Assembly: GCF_023757625.1 (NCBI RefSeq)
Contig: NZ_JALGBZ010000009.1
Location: forward strand, 25,902-89,901
Length of the DNA stretch: 64,000 bases
DNA from: Halomonas sp. S3-1-1
Lineage (GTDB): Bacteria; Pseudomonadota; Gammaproteobacteria; Pseudomonadales; Halomonadaceae
Direction of reading: 5' to 3'
Shown in pieces: positions 7,785 to 16,868 of this stretch. How positions within the stretch are numbered: the first letter of the stretch is position 1; each line of letters begins with the position of its first letter. The notes below the pieces were generated by a model, which saw only the letters and a program-made list of their open reading frames with translations, did no database searches and was not told the DNA's origin. The position numbers and the translations under genes are program-made.

Positions 7785-8870
7785 ATGGCGGATTCACGCG
7801 CCCTGCCCCCGGGCAGGATCGTTCACAAGGGCCGCGGGGCGACGTTCGACCCGCACAACCGCTTCGCGCCGAGTGTCAGCGTCGAGGAGCCTGACGGCTG
7901 GTGGCAGGAGCACGCCCCTTTAAGCCTTGCCACCGAGGTACGCGAGGAGCCGAGCAAAAGCGCGCTTTCGTGGAACGGCTCGCCGGATCTCTCCTTTGAT
8001 CGCTCGCTCAATCCTTACCGCGGCTGCGAGCATGGCTGCATCTACTGCTTTGCCCGCCCTTCCCACGCCTACTGGGACATGTCGCCGGGGCTGGACTTCG
8101 AGACCCGGCTGATTGCGCGCACCGGCATGCTCGATCACCTGCGCGAGGAGCTTGCGAAACCCAGCTACGTCTGCCGGCCGATCAACCTTTCTGGCAACAC
8201 CGACTGTTACCAGCCGATCGAGGCGAAATACCAAACCACTCGGCGCCTGCTCGCGTTTTTGCTCGAATGCCGCCACCCGGTCACGCTGGTGACCAAGGGA
8301 AGCCTCGTACTGCGCGATCTGGATCTTCTAAAACAGATGGCCGAGCACCGGCTAGTGCGGGTGCTGGTGAGTCTGACGAGCCTGGACAGCGACTTGAAGC
8401 GCACCCTGGAGCCGCGGGCAGCCTCGCCTAAGGCGCGGCTAAAGGTGATTCGCGAACTCAGCGCCGCCGGGGTGCCGGTGGGGGTTTTGATCTCGCCGGT
8501 GATACCGGGGCTGACCGACCACGAAATCGAGCGGCTGATCGAGGCGGCCCGCGGCGCCGGCGCGCGCACCGCAAGCTGGATGCTTTTACGCCTGCCGCGC
8601 GAGGTCGCGCCGCTGTTTGAAGAGTGGCTGGTGGCCCACTACCCCGAGCGCGCCGACAAGGTGATGAGCCTTATTCGCCAGTGCCGGGGCGGCAAAACCA
8701 ACGAGGCGGCGTTCGGCAAGCGCTTTCGCGGTGAAGGCGTGTTCGTCGACATGATCGAGCAGCGCTTCAAGCGCGCCAGCCGCCAATGGGGCATGCAGCC
8801 CCGCCCCGAACAGGGCCTCAATACCCGCGACTTCAGGCCGCCCCGCGCTCAGGGCGACCTGTTCGACTAG
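7785..8870 (+). CDS. PA0069 family radical SAM protein, SOS-controlled
   Basis: A 361-residue radical SAM enzyme distantly related to spore photoproduct lyase. The iron-sulfur motif is CEHGCIYC (C-x3-C-x2-C, about residues 82-89) within NPYRGCEHGCIYCFARPSH. The TIM-barrel core continues with GNTDCYQPIE and LITP-like segments (VLISPVIPGLTD). Its substrate is not known. The upstream LexA box points to a DNA-damage role; I recall that the Pseudomonas aeruginosa namesake PA0069 is listed in the LexA regulon. The ATG at 7785 follows GGAGAGCGTC. Confidence 0.93.
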   Translation: MADSRALPPGRIVHKGRGATFDPHNRFAPSVSVEEPDGWWQEHAPLSLATEVREEPSKSALSWNGSPDLSFDRSLNPYRGCEHGCIYCFARPSHAYWDMSPGLDFETRLIARTGMLDHLREELAKPSYVCRPINLSGNTDCYQPIEAKYQTTRRLLAFLLECRHPVTLVTKGSLVLRDLDLLKQMAEHRLVRVLVSLTSLDSDLKRTLEPRAASPKARLKVIRELSAAGVPVGVLISPVIPGLTDHEIERLIEAARGAGARTASWMLLRLPREVAPLFEEWLVAHYPERADKVMSLIRQCRGGKTNEAAFGKRFRGEGVFVDMIEQRFKRASRQWGMQPRPEQGLNTRDFRPPRAQGDLFD

Positions 8871-8876
8871 CCAACG

Positions 8877-9128
8877 CTATTTGGGCGGGCCGCGCCGCGT
8901 TCTGAGTTCGTCGAGCACCAACGCGAAGAAGCCGCGAATCTCCTGAAGCCTCGGCCTGGCCTCGACCATCAGGGTATCCATCTTCTCGAGTTCCTGGGTC
9001 TGGGCCTCTCGGGCGTCGAGCTCGGCGCGAATCTCGTCGATGATCTCCACCGAGTCGTTCAGCATCGCCTTGAGTTCGGCGGTCGAGGTGGTGTGCAGGC
9101 TTGGCCTGGAACCTTGTTCAATACTCAT
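8877..9128 (-). CDS. Small coiled-coil protein of unknown function
   Basis: An 83-residue protein that is mostly one or two long charged helices (LKAMLNDSVEIIDEIRAELD onward), with no membrane segment or Cys. No family recognised. It starts 10 bases after the Na/Pi cotransporter on the same strand, behind AAGGAGGGCGCC, a strong ribosome-binding site, so it is probably the last gene of that transcript. Confidence 0.7.
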   Translation of the reverse strand: MSIEQGSRPSLHTTSTAELKAMLNDSVEIIDEIRAELDAREAQTQELEKMDTLMVEARPRLQEIRGFFALVLDELRTRRGPPK

Positions 9129-9138
9129 GGCGCCCTCC

Positions 9139-10311
9139 TTACAGTACGGTAACGGCGATCAGCATAGCCGGCAGCGCGATGAACACGCCCAGCACCCACC
9201 CGGCGGCCAGCGCCTTACGCTCGGCGGCAACCCGGCCCAGCCACTGTGCGCCTTTCACTGGCAGCAGACGCAGAAACGGCAGCCCGCCGATGATCAGCAC
9301 CGCGCACAGATTGAACAGCAGATGCACCAGGGCGATCTCCAGCGCCAGAAGCGCCGTAGCCCCCGAAATTGCCGTGGCGGCCAGCAGCGCCGTCATGGTG
9401 GTGCCGATGTTGCTGCCGATAGTGAACGGGTAGATCTGGCGCAGCGTGAAGGCGCCGGAGCCGGCCATGGGCACCATCAGGCTCGTCGTGGTGGACGAGG
9501 ACTGCACCAGCATCGTCACCAGCGCCCCGGAAGCCACCCCGGTGAACGGCCCGCGGCCGATGGCGCTGAGCATGATTTGCCTAGCGCGGCCGACCATCAG
9601 CGTCTTCAAGAGCTTGCCGATGTAGCGAATGGAGAGAAAAATCAGCGCCACGCCGATGACGATCAGCGCGATACCGCCCGCCACCGCCGGCAAGCTCGAC
9701 ACCAGCTGGCCGGCAGTGTCCGTCACCGGGCTGGTCAGTTGGCCCACGATATTGACGTTATCCAGCGAAAGATCGGCATCGCTGTAGAACGCCCCGGCAA
9801 CCGCGCCGGCCATGCGCTCCAGCGGGTGGAACAAAATCTCGATGGGGAGCAGGATCACCACCGCGAGCAGATTGAAGAAGTCGTGCACGGTGGCGGCGGC
9901 AAAGGCGCGGCGAAACTCGTTCTTATCGTTGACGTGGCCCAGGCTCACCAGCGTATTGGTCACCGTGGTGCCGATGTTCGCCCCCATGACCATCGGCACC
10001 GCCACCGCAACCGGCAGCCCCCCGGCCACCATACCAACGATCACCGAGGTCACCGTCGAAGAGGATTGGATCAGAGCGGTGGCGACGATGCCGACCATCA
10101 GGCCGACGAAGGGGTTGGTGGCGAACTCGAACAGGCGCTCGGCGTGATCGCCGGTGGCGAGCTTGAAGCCGTCGCCGACGATGGATACCGCGCAGATCAG
10201 AAAGTAGACTAGCAGCACGAGCGTGAGCCACTGGCGCAGGCGGCCCTGCTTCTCCTTTTGCGCCGGTCGAGCGTATTGATCCGGCGCGGCGCGATGGGTC
10301 GTCTCTACCAT
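9139..10311 (-). CDS. Na/Pi cotransporter family protein (NptA/PF02690 type)
   Basis: A 390-residue inner-membrane protein with the two inverted repeat cores of sodium-phosphate cotransporters: ALIQSSSTVTS (about residue 78) and MLVQSSSTTTS (about residue 274), each followed by a GANIGTT or GSNIGTT motif. It should import phosphate or a related anion with sodium. No PhoU-like tail is present, unlike YjbB. The start is ATG 10311, with GGAGGG at ideal distance; an upstream in-frame TTG is not needed. The small coiled-coil gene follows. Confidence 0.9.
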   Translation of the reverse strand: MVETTHRAAPDQYARPAQKEKQGRLRQWLTLVLLVYFLICAVSIVGDGFKLATGDHAERLFEFATNPFVGLMVGIVATALIQSSSTVTSVIVGMVAGGLPVAVAVPMVMGANIGTTVTNTLVSLGHVNDKNEFRRAFAAATVHDFFNLLAVVILLPIEILFHPLERMAGAVAGAFYSDADLSLDNVNIVGQLTSPVTDTAGQLVSSLPAVAGGIALIVIGVALIFLSIRYIGKLLKTLMVGRARQIMLSAIGRGPFTGVASGALVTMLVQSSSTTTSLMVPMAGSGAFTLRQIYPFTIGSNIGTTMTALLAATAISGATALLALEIALVHLLFNLCAVLIIGGLPFLRLLPVKGAQWLGRVAAERKALAAGWVLGVFIALPAMLIAVTVL

Positions 10312-10455
10312 GGTGATCCCTCCGGCGGTTGGCAACGTGGGGCACGTTTACCCAGTCACGTTGCGCGCCGCAGGTGACAGCCTGATGACGCCCACATGAC
10401 GGCGCCCGCTTATTGTTGATATCGCCCCCTTTGAACCACCGAGCCGGAACGCCTG

Positions 10456-10767
10456 ATGACACAGCCCTTCAACAAGCCTTTAAGCAAGACCAGATCGAGT
10501 TTCTACCGCCGCCTCTACGTGGCCCACCTGATCGACCAGGGCGTGGCCAGCGTGCCGGCGCTAATGGAGGCCACCGCTATGCCCCGACGCACCGCTCAGG
10601 ACACGATCAAATCTCTCGACGAGCTCGATATCGTCTGCGTGTTTGAGGGGCAAGACGGCGAGCGGCACAACATCGGCCGCTACGTGATCGAGAGCTGGGG
10701 CGCGATCGACCGGCGCTGGGTAACAGAGCACGCCACAAGGCTGGGCGAGGCGCTGGGCTACTGCTAG
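10456..10767 (+). CDS. Small winged helix-turn-helix DNA-binding protein
   Basis: A 103-residue protein with a winged-helix pattern: the recognition helix region MPRRTAQDTIKSLDELDIV (residues 42-60), then a wing strand VCVFEGQDGERHNIGRYVI. Similar small proteins are common in Halomonas and Pseudomonas; the target is unknown. It ends in CTAG (10764-10767), which also provides the stop of the opposite gene. Confidence 0.82.
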   Translation: MTQPFNKPLSKTRSSFYRRLYVAHLIDQGVASVPALMEATAMPRRTAQDTIKSLDELDIVCVFEGQDGERHNIGRYVIESWGAIDRRWVTEHATRLGEALGYC

Positions 10768-11714
10768 CGCTTATCGGTCACTCTGGCGCTAGCGTGGCGG
10801 CGGACGAGCAGTCTGGCCGCCAGCGGCGAGGTGATCATCTGGATGACGGCGAAAAACGCTGCGGGAATGGCAATTTCCGGCGAAAGCCCGGAGGCCGCGA
10901 CGAACGCCGCCGCGATGCTGAACTCCTTTTTGCTCGTAGTGAAAAGATACGCCACCACCTCTGCCCGGTCGTCGGTGATCAGCCTGGACGCCATGCCCAC
11001 CGCGTAGCCCGCCAGGTTCAAACACAGCGCCGCAGCGGCGATCACCAGAGCAAAAGCGCCGTACCCCAGAATGGTCGCGGCGTTGGGCCCCACTACCGCC
11101 AGCAGTATCAGCAGATAAATGATAGAGCCCAGCCCAGCGTAGTGGTCGTCGAAGCGCGCGAAGGTGGCGCTAAACCGGGTGCGCAGCGCCACGCCCAGAA
11201 GCGTCGGAACGAAGACGATCAATAAAAGCTCGACGACGATGGCATAAAGCGGCACGTTGAGTTCGATGCCGGTGAGCCCGAGAAACAGCAGCGGCACCAG
11301 TAGCGGTGACAGTGCCGTATTGATCGCGTTGAATACCGCCGCCATCGCCACGTTGCCGCGCGCCATCAGCACCAGAAGCGGCGATGACACGTCAGTGGGA
11401 AGCGTGCCCAGAAGCGTCTGCCCCGCGGCCAGCGCCCCGGTGCCGAAAAAGAGCCGCCCGGTTGCCCAGCCCAGAAGCGACATCGGCCCGTACACCAGAC
11501 AAAGCGCCCACAGCGGCCGCGAGGGGCGGCGCAGCACCGCACCGACCTGGTGGGCATCGAAGGTCAGGCTGATGACGAACATCAAAAGTGCCAGTAGCGG
11601 GCCAATCAGCGGGGCCAGTGCCATGCCCGCCGGCGGATAGAGCAGCCCCAGCGCGGCCACGGCGATGACCAGCCACAGAAGCTGCGCCTCGACCCAGGCG
11701 ATGGCCCGACTCAC
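10764..11714 (-). CDS. Bile acid:sodium symporter (SBF) family transporter at the end of the oxidase operon
   Basis: A 316-residue membrane protein with nine to ten hydrophobic segments and the SBF pattern (LTFDAHQVGAVLRRP; LPTDVSSPLLVLMARGNVAMA; SKKEFSIAAAFV). Family members move organic anions or arsenite; the solute here is unknown. It starts at a GTG whose bases overlap the copper ATPase stop (GTGA at 11711-11714), so it is translationally coupled to that gene. Its stop TAG lies in a CTAG shared with the convergent HTH gene. Confidence 0.88.
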   Translation of the reverse strand: MSRAIAWVEAQLLWLVIAVAALGLLYPPAGMALAPLIGPLLALLMFVISLTFDAHQVGAVLRRPSRPLWALCLVYGPMSLLGWATGRLFFGTGALAAGQTLLGTLPTDVSSPLLVLMARGNVAMAAVFNAINTALSPLLVPLLFLGLTGIELNVPLYAIVVELLLIVFVPTLLGVALRTRFSATFARFDDHYAGLGSIIYLLILLAVVGPNAATILGYGAFALVIAAAALCLNLAGYAVGMASRLITDDRAEVVAYLFTTSKKEFSIAAAFVAASGLSPEIAIPAAFFAVIQMITSPLAARLLVRRHASARVTDKR

Positions 11715-13942
11715 GGTGAAGCCTTTGCGGGGTCGGCCTCAACCGGCGACCAGGCAAGCCGGGCGGCGTTGAGCGTCACGCTTAAAGAGCTGGCCGCCAT
11801 GGCCAGCACCGCCGCCAGCGGCGGCACCGCCATAACGATGACCAGCCCCAGCGCCAGGGTGTTGTACACCGCCGAAAACGCCAGGTTCTGGCGCATGACG
11901 CGGCGGGTGCGCCTGGCCAGGCGCAGCAGCTGCACCACGCCGCCAACGCCTGGGCGCAGCAGCTGGGCGGCGGCGCCTTCGCGGGCGGCGCCGCTTGCCT
12001 GCATGGGCGCCACGCCAACACCCGCGGCGGCCAGGCACAGCGTATCGTTAACACCATCGCCCGCATAAAGCGTGGGCGATGCAAGCCCCGCCAGCAGCCG
12101 CGCTTTCGCCTCCGGCGAGCGCTGGGCGTAGCAAGCATTCGGCGCCAGGCCCACCTGCTCACCCAGCCAGCTCACCGCGCCCTGGCGGTCGCCGCTGATC
12201 AGCGCGGTAAGATAGCCCTGCTCTTGCAGCGCGCGAAGGCTCGCTTGGGCGTCCTCCACCGGCGGGTCGGCGAGATAAAACGTCGCCAGCCACCCCAGCT
12301 CGTCGGCCAGCACCACCTGGGAGGCGAAGGCGTAATCGCCCTGTTGTTCAGAGCCTGCAAGCGTAACGCCGCGCTCGCCAAGCCATTTAGCGCTTCCCAT
12401 CCACCAGCGCTCGCCGCTCTCGAATGCGATCACCCGCCCGGCGCCGGCGACCTCCTCCAGGCGCGCCACGTCGCTTGTACGCTGCTCAACGTTTTTCTCA
12501 TCGGCGCTTTGGTTTGCCCAGCGCAACAGCCCTTGGGCCAGCGGGTGCTCGCTCTGGCGGGTGGCGGCGACGAGCTTGTGATGAAAATCAGCGGAGTGCG
12601 CATCACGAAACTCGGCGTGAACGACCCGGTGGTGGCCGGCGGTGAGCGTACCGGTTTTATCGAAGGCCACGGCGCGCACCCGGGCTAACGTCTCGAAAGC
12701 GCCGGGCTCGCGCAGGGCCACGCCGCGCTGCAGCGCCTGGTCGCTGCCGGCTAGCGTTGCCAGCGGCACGGCCAGCCCCACCGCGCAGGGGCAGGCGACC
12801 ACCAACACCGATAGCGCCCGTACCACCGCCTCTTCAAGGCTCGCGCCCAGAATGAACGCCACGGGTAGCGTGATGAGCGCAAGCAAAAGCGCGACGGGGC
12901 TTAGCCAAGCGGCAAAGCGGTCGGCCAGCTTGTGAAGCTCGCCCTTTTGGGTTTGCAGCAGGCGCATCTGCTCGCACAGGCGATCCCGGCGCCGCTCGCC
13001 GGGCGTAGCGCCCACCCGAAGCCGAAGCGCCGTTTCGCCGTCGGCCTCGAGAAAGCGGTAACCCGCGTAAACTTGCTGGCCGGCGACCAGATAGCGCGGC
13101 ACGCTTTCACCAGAGAGCGTGGCGGTATCGAACCAGCCGGCGCTCATCAGCTCGCCATCGAGCAGCAGGGTCTCGCCCGGCGTCAGGCGCTGAACCTCAT
13201 TTAGCCGCGCCGCGCTGAGCGGATACGACTCGATTCGCCCTTCCCGCTCGAGCGTCACGTCGGCTGGTGCCAGCGTTAAGGCCTCGAACGCTTTCAGGCC
13301 CCGCTGGCGACAAAGCGTTTCGGCCAGCCGCCCCACCAGCAAGAGCGCGATCAGCATAACGGCGGTATCGAAGTACACCTCGACGGCGCCCTGCGCGAGC
13401 AGCCAGACCGACACCGCCATCGCCCCTAGCACGCCCAGGCTCACCAGCACGTCCATCCCCGGCCGGCGGGCCATCAGCGTGCGAAACCCGGCGCGGTAGA
13501 ACGGCACGCCGGCGTAGAGCACCACGGGCAGCGAAAAGGCGCCGGAGATCCAGGCCATAACCAGCTCGATACGCCCCGCCGGTACGGCGCCGGCGTAAAT
13601 CAGAATCGAGGCGAGCATCGTCCACATGCCAAATACCGCGGCGACGCCCAAGCGAAGACTCAGGTAGCGCCCCTCTTTCTCCAGCCGCTCGGCGGCGTCC
13701 TGCACCGCTTCGAGCTCGCTTAGCCGGTAGCCGATGCGCGAGACCCGCGGAGCGAGCGTACCAAGCGCCACGGCCCCCGCCTCGCCCTGCACGTACACCG
13801 TGGCGGTGGGATAGTGAACGCTTGCCTGGGTAATGCCGGGCGCGCGCTTCAAAACGCCTTCGACGGCGAGCGCGCAGCTGGTACACCACATGCCGTGCAG
13901 ACTAAAAAGCGCGGATTGGCCGGCGGGCGCGTGCTCGCTCAT
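11711..13942 (-). CDS. Copper-transporting P1B-type ATPase, CcoI/FixI-like
   Basis: A 743-residue Cu+ ATPase. An N-terminal metal-binding domain has GMWCTSC (residues 17-23), the form typical of CcoI. Then come the membrane metal site VACPCAVGLA, the phosphorylation motif DKTGTLT, SEHPLA, and GDGVNDT; the TGES loop reads SGES. CcoI proteins supply copper for oxidase assembly. Here the partner genes encode a caa3-type oxidase, not cbb3. ATG at 13942 has no clear Shine-Dalgarno, but the longer in-frame reading upstream is not protein-like. Confidence 0.93.
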   Translation of the reverse strand: MSEHAPAGQSALFSLHGMWCTSCALAVEGVLKRAPGITQASVHYPTATVYVQGEAGAVALGTLAPRVSRIGYRLSELEAVQDAAERLEKEGRYLSLRLGVAAVFGMWTMLASILIYAGAVPAGRIELVMAWISGAFSLPVVLYAGVPFYRAGFRTLMARRPGMDVLVSLGVLGAMAVSVWLLAQGAVEVYFDTAVMLIALLLVGRLAETLCRQRGLKAFEALTLAPADVTLEREGRIESYPLSAARLNEVQRLTPGETLLLDGELMSAGWFDTATLSGESVPRYLVAGQQVYAGYRFLEADGETALRLRVGATPGERRRDRLCEQMRLLQTQKGELHKLADRFAAWLSPVALLLALITLPVAFILGASLEEAVVRALSVLVVACPCAVGLAVPLATLAGSDQALQRGVALREPGAFETLARVRAVAFDKTGTLTAGHHRVVHAEFRDAHSADFHHKLVAATRQSEHPLAQGLLRWANQSADEKNVEQRTSDVARLEEVAGAGRVIAFESGERWWMGSAKWLGERGVTLAGSEQQGDYAFASQVVLADELGWLATFYLADPPVEDAQASLRALQEQGYLTALISGDRQGAVSWLGEQVGLAPNACYAQRSPEAKARLLAGLASPTLYAGDGVNDTLCLAAAGVGVAPMQASGAAREGAAAQLLRPGVGGVVQLLRLARRTRRVMRQNLAFSAVYNTLALGLVIVMAVPPLAAVLAMAASSLSVTLNAARLAWSPVEADPAKASP

Positions 13943-13964
13943 AAAATCGATCGTTTCAATGGCG

Positions 13965-14321
13965 TTATAAACAAGGCGGCATGCCGATGATCGGCATGCC
14001 GGTGAACACCACCCCGAAGGCGGAGAAGAGATAGAGCCCGGCGGAGACCAGCGCGTTGAAGCGCGGGCGCCCGGTGAGCTCGCGGCCCCCTTTCCAGCCG
14101 GCCCATGCAAGCCACACGAGCAAGGCGGTGGTGGCGACGCTGAAAATCCCAAGCCCCAGGTTGAGGCCTGTCAGTGAGCCTTGATCCGGCGTCGGCGGCG
14201 CCACGGCGCAGGCCACCGACAGCCCGCCGTACACCGCCACGAACCAGATGCTCCAGAGCGTCAGACCGATGATCAGATGCGCCGGATGGCCAAGGTGGAG
14301 TCGTTTGAACGCAGTTTGCAT
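13965..14321 (-). CDS. Small membrane protein of the oxidase operon
   Basis: A 118-residue protein with three to four membrane segments and two Cys (VACAVAPP and the C-terminal MPPCL). I do not recognise a named family. It starts 3 bases after the subunit I-III gene with GGGAGG as ribosome-binding site and is followed 22 bases later by the copper ATPase. Position and size suggest an accessory subunit or an assembly or copper-handling protein of this oxidase; this is inference from context only. Confidence 0.8.
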   Translation of the reverse strand: MQTAFKRLHLGHPAHLIIGLTLWSIWFVAVYGGLSVACAVAPPTPDQGSLTGLNLGLGIFSVATTALLVWLAWAGWKGGRELTGRPRFNALVSAGLYLFSAFGVVFTGMPIIGMPPCL

Positions 14322-14324
14322 CGC

Positions 14325-16868
14325 TTAGCCTCCCATCACGCGGGGCAGCACGCCGAGCGCGCCGACCAGCACCCAGAACGTTACCAGGTTGTAGCGCCAA
14401 AGCTGTACCACCACCGCGGGTTCGAAGGGCGCGTGGGCGCCCACGTAGCCGCAGCGTACGCGAAGCCCCTGCATCGCGGTGAGGATCATCGCCAGCGCCC
14501 CGTGGAACAGCGCGTACACCAGCCCCACCAGCAACACCGCGTCGTGGCTGGTTTGGGTGGGCTCGAGCCCGGCACTCAGCAGCGACCAGAGCACCAGCCC
14601 CACCTGCACCGCGCCCAGCAGCGCGCTCAGGTAGAACCCACGCATCAGGCCGCTATCGCGGCGGGCGCGAAGCCCGCGCACCAGCTTCTCCATAATGCTG
14701 GCTCCCACAGTGAGCGCCACGCCGGCGCCGACCAGCACCAGCAGCGACAGCGGCGACGCCTCGGGCATGCGCCACTCGGGTGAGACGGTCCAGAGATAGA
14801 ACCAGCCGAAAAGATACGAAAGAAACAACGAGCCGTTGGCGATCGAGAACGTCGCCATCGCCCACACGCCCGGCCCGCTCATGGTGCGCGAGTGCAGGGG
14901 CGGGTCGCCTTCGTTGACCTCGGCGTCCGGGGCGGCTTTCGGGTGGGCGCCGTTCTCCCAGGACCAGCGCAGCAAGAACAGCCCGGCGACGATCACGAAC
15001 ACCGCGGCCACAGGGTAGAGGCGCGTCAGCAGGCTAATACAGACCACGGCCAGGGCCAGCGCGGCGAGAAACGGCCACCAGGAGTTGCCCGGCAGGTGAA
15101 CGATCTCGCGCACCTTGCCAGTGATCGAATCACTCCCCCACATCTCGCGGCGCCCATGGCTCGCTACCGCCAGGCCGTGCTTGCCTTCGGCCATGGTGCG
15201 GGGGAGATCCGGGTTGTCCCACAGCGGGTGGCGGGTTTCGATGTTCGGGAGGCTGACGAAGTTGTAGGCACTGGGCGGCATCGCGTTGGCCCACTCCAGC
15301 GTGTCGGCGCCCCAGGGGTTATGTTTGGCCGGCTTGCCGAAGCGAAAGTGCAGCGCGATATCGATCAAGACCATGGCGATACCCGCGGACATCACGAAGC
15401 TGGCAACGGACGAGAGCAGGTTGAAGATCTCCCAGCCGTTGCCAGCTTCATAAGTGTAGATACGCCGCGGCATGCCCAGAAGCCCGGTCCAGTGCATGAT
15501 CAAAAACGTGCCGTTAAAGCCCAAAAAGGTGAGCCAGAAGCCCCAGCGGCCAATGGTTTCCGACGGCATGCGCCCGGAAAAGAGCGGCAGCCAGTAGTAG
15601 AAGCCCGCCATTAGCGGAAAGAGCATGCCGCCGACCAGCACGTAGTGCATGTGCGCGACCACGAAGTGAGTGTCGTGCACCTGCCAGTTGAACGGCACCA
15701 GCGCCAGCATCACGCCGGTCAAACCGCCGCAGACGAAGATGATCAAAAAGCCAAGCACCCAGAGCATCGGCAGTTTGAATTTCGGCTTACCCAGCCAAAG
15801 CGTGGCCAGCCACACGAACACCTGAATGGCGGTGGGCACCGCCACCAGCATACTCGCCGCCGAAAAGAACGCCTGAGCGAGCTGGGGGATTCCCACGGTG
15901 AACATGTGGTGCACCCAAAGCCCGAAGCTGATGAAACCGGTGACGATGATCGCAAACACAACCCAGCCGTAGCCGACGATCGGCCGGCCGGCAAACACTG
16001 GAATCAGTGTCGAGATCACCCCGGCGGCGGGCAGAAAGATGATGTACACCTCCGGGTGGCCGAAGAGCCAGAAAAGGTGCTGCCACAACAGCGGATCGCC
16101 GCCGCCGGCCACCTGAAAAAACGGCATGCCGACCGCGCGCTCGAGTTCGAGCAAAATACTGCCCAAAATCAACGGCGGAAACCCGACCACGATCATCAAC
16201 GCCATGGCGAGAATGTACCAGGCGAACAGCGGCATCTTGTGCAGCGCCATGCCCTGGGTGCGGGTACGGAGAATCGACACGACGATTTCGACCCCGGCGG
16301 AGAGCGCCGAGATTTCGACGAAGGTAATACCCAGCAGCCAAAAGTCCGAACCGAGCCCCGGCGAGTACTCGCTGCTCGAAAGCGGCGTGTACATGAACCA
16401 GCCGGCGTTGGGCGCCATTTCGATGACCAGGCTCGAGGCCAGAATGATGCCGCCAAATAGATAGCAGAAGTAGCCAAGCGAGGTCAGTCGCGGACAGACC
16501 AGATCGCGGGCGCCGATCATCTTGGGGATCATGTAGATCGCCAGGCCCTCGAGCACGGGAATGGCGAACAGAAACATCATCACCGTGCCGTGCATGGTGG
16601 TGACCTGGCTGTAGATATCCGGCGTCATGAAGTTCTGATCGGGCGTGGCGAGCTGGGTGCGTATCAGCATCGACAAAATGCCGCCGAGCAAGAAAAACGC
16701 CATCCCGGTGATCATGAAGCGCAGACCGAGCGTGGTGTGGTTGACGATGGTCAGCGCCTTGATGCCGCGCGGGTTGCCCCAAATTTCGTGCAGGTCGTCG
16801 TGCAGCGTGCGGCCGTCCTCCGGCTCTTGCGGGTCCTGAGGCGTCGCTTGACGATTGATGGTTGTCAT
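14325..16868 (-). CDS. Cytochrome c oxidase subunits I and III, fused (caa3 type), with K-channel Lys replaced
   Basis: An 847-residue heme-copper oxidase core. Residues 1-570 are subunit I: heme ligands in MHGTVMMF and HDTHFVVAHMHYV, CuB site in GHPEVY and WVHHMF, and MPRR. After a linker, residues 590-847 are a diverged subunit III. It reduces O2 and pumps protons in the inner membrane. The D-pathway Asp (ARDLVCPR) and the Glu of HPEVY are kept, but the usual Asn residues are changed (IY, LTSL) and the K-pathway Lys is Gln (VAVPTAIQVF). The ATG overlaps the subunit II stop. Confidence 0.95.
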   Translation of the reverse strand: MTTINRQATPQDPQEPEDGRTLHDDLHEIWGNPRGIKALTIVNHTTLGLRFMITGMAFFLLGGILSMLIRTQLATPDQNFMTPDIYSQVTTMHGTVMMFLFAIPVLEGLAIYMIPKMIGARDLVCPRLTSLGYFCYLFGGIILASSLVIEMAPNAGWFMYTPLSSSEYSPGLGSDFWLLGITFVEISALSAGVEIVVSILRTRTQGMALHKMPLFAWYILAMALMIVVGFPPLILGSILLELERAVGMPFFQVAGGGDPLLWQHLFWLFGHPEVYIIFLPAAGVISTLIPVFAGRPIVGYGWVVFAIIVTGFISFGLWVHHMFTVGIPQLAQAFFSAASMLVAVPTAIQVFVWLATLWLGKPKFKLPMLWVLGFLIIFVCGGLTGVMLALVPFNWQVHDTHFVVAHMHYVLVGGMLFPLMAGFYYWLPLFSGRMPSETIGRWGFWLTFLGFNGTFLIMHWTGLLGMPRRIYTYEAGNGWEIFNLLSSVASFVMSAGIAMVLIDIALHFRFGKPAKHNPWGADTLEWANAMPPSAYNFVSLPNIETRHPLWDNPDLPRTMAEGKHGLAVASHGRREMWGSDSITGKVREIVHLPGNSWWPFLAALALAVVCISLLTRLYPVAAVFVIVAGLFLLRWSWENGAHPKAAPDAEVNEGDPPLHSRTMSGPGVWAMATFSIANGSLFLSYLFGWFYLWTVSPEWRMPEASPLSLLVLVGAGVALTVGASIMEKLVRGLRARRDSGLMRGFYLSALLGAVQVGLVLWSLLSAGLEPTQTSHDAVLLVGLVYALFHGALAMILTAMQGLRVRCGYVGAHAPFEPAVVVQLWRYNLVTFWVLVGALGVLPRVMGG

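Noticed and set aside
9040..10212. A 390-residue open frame, very rich in His, Gln and Arg, opposite the Na/Pi cotransporter
   Set aside because: Composition is typical of a frame-shifted shadow of a membrane protein gene.
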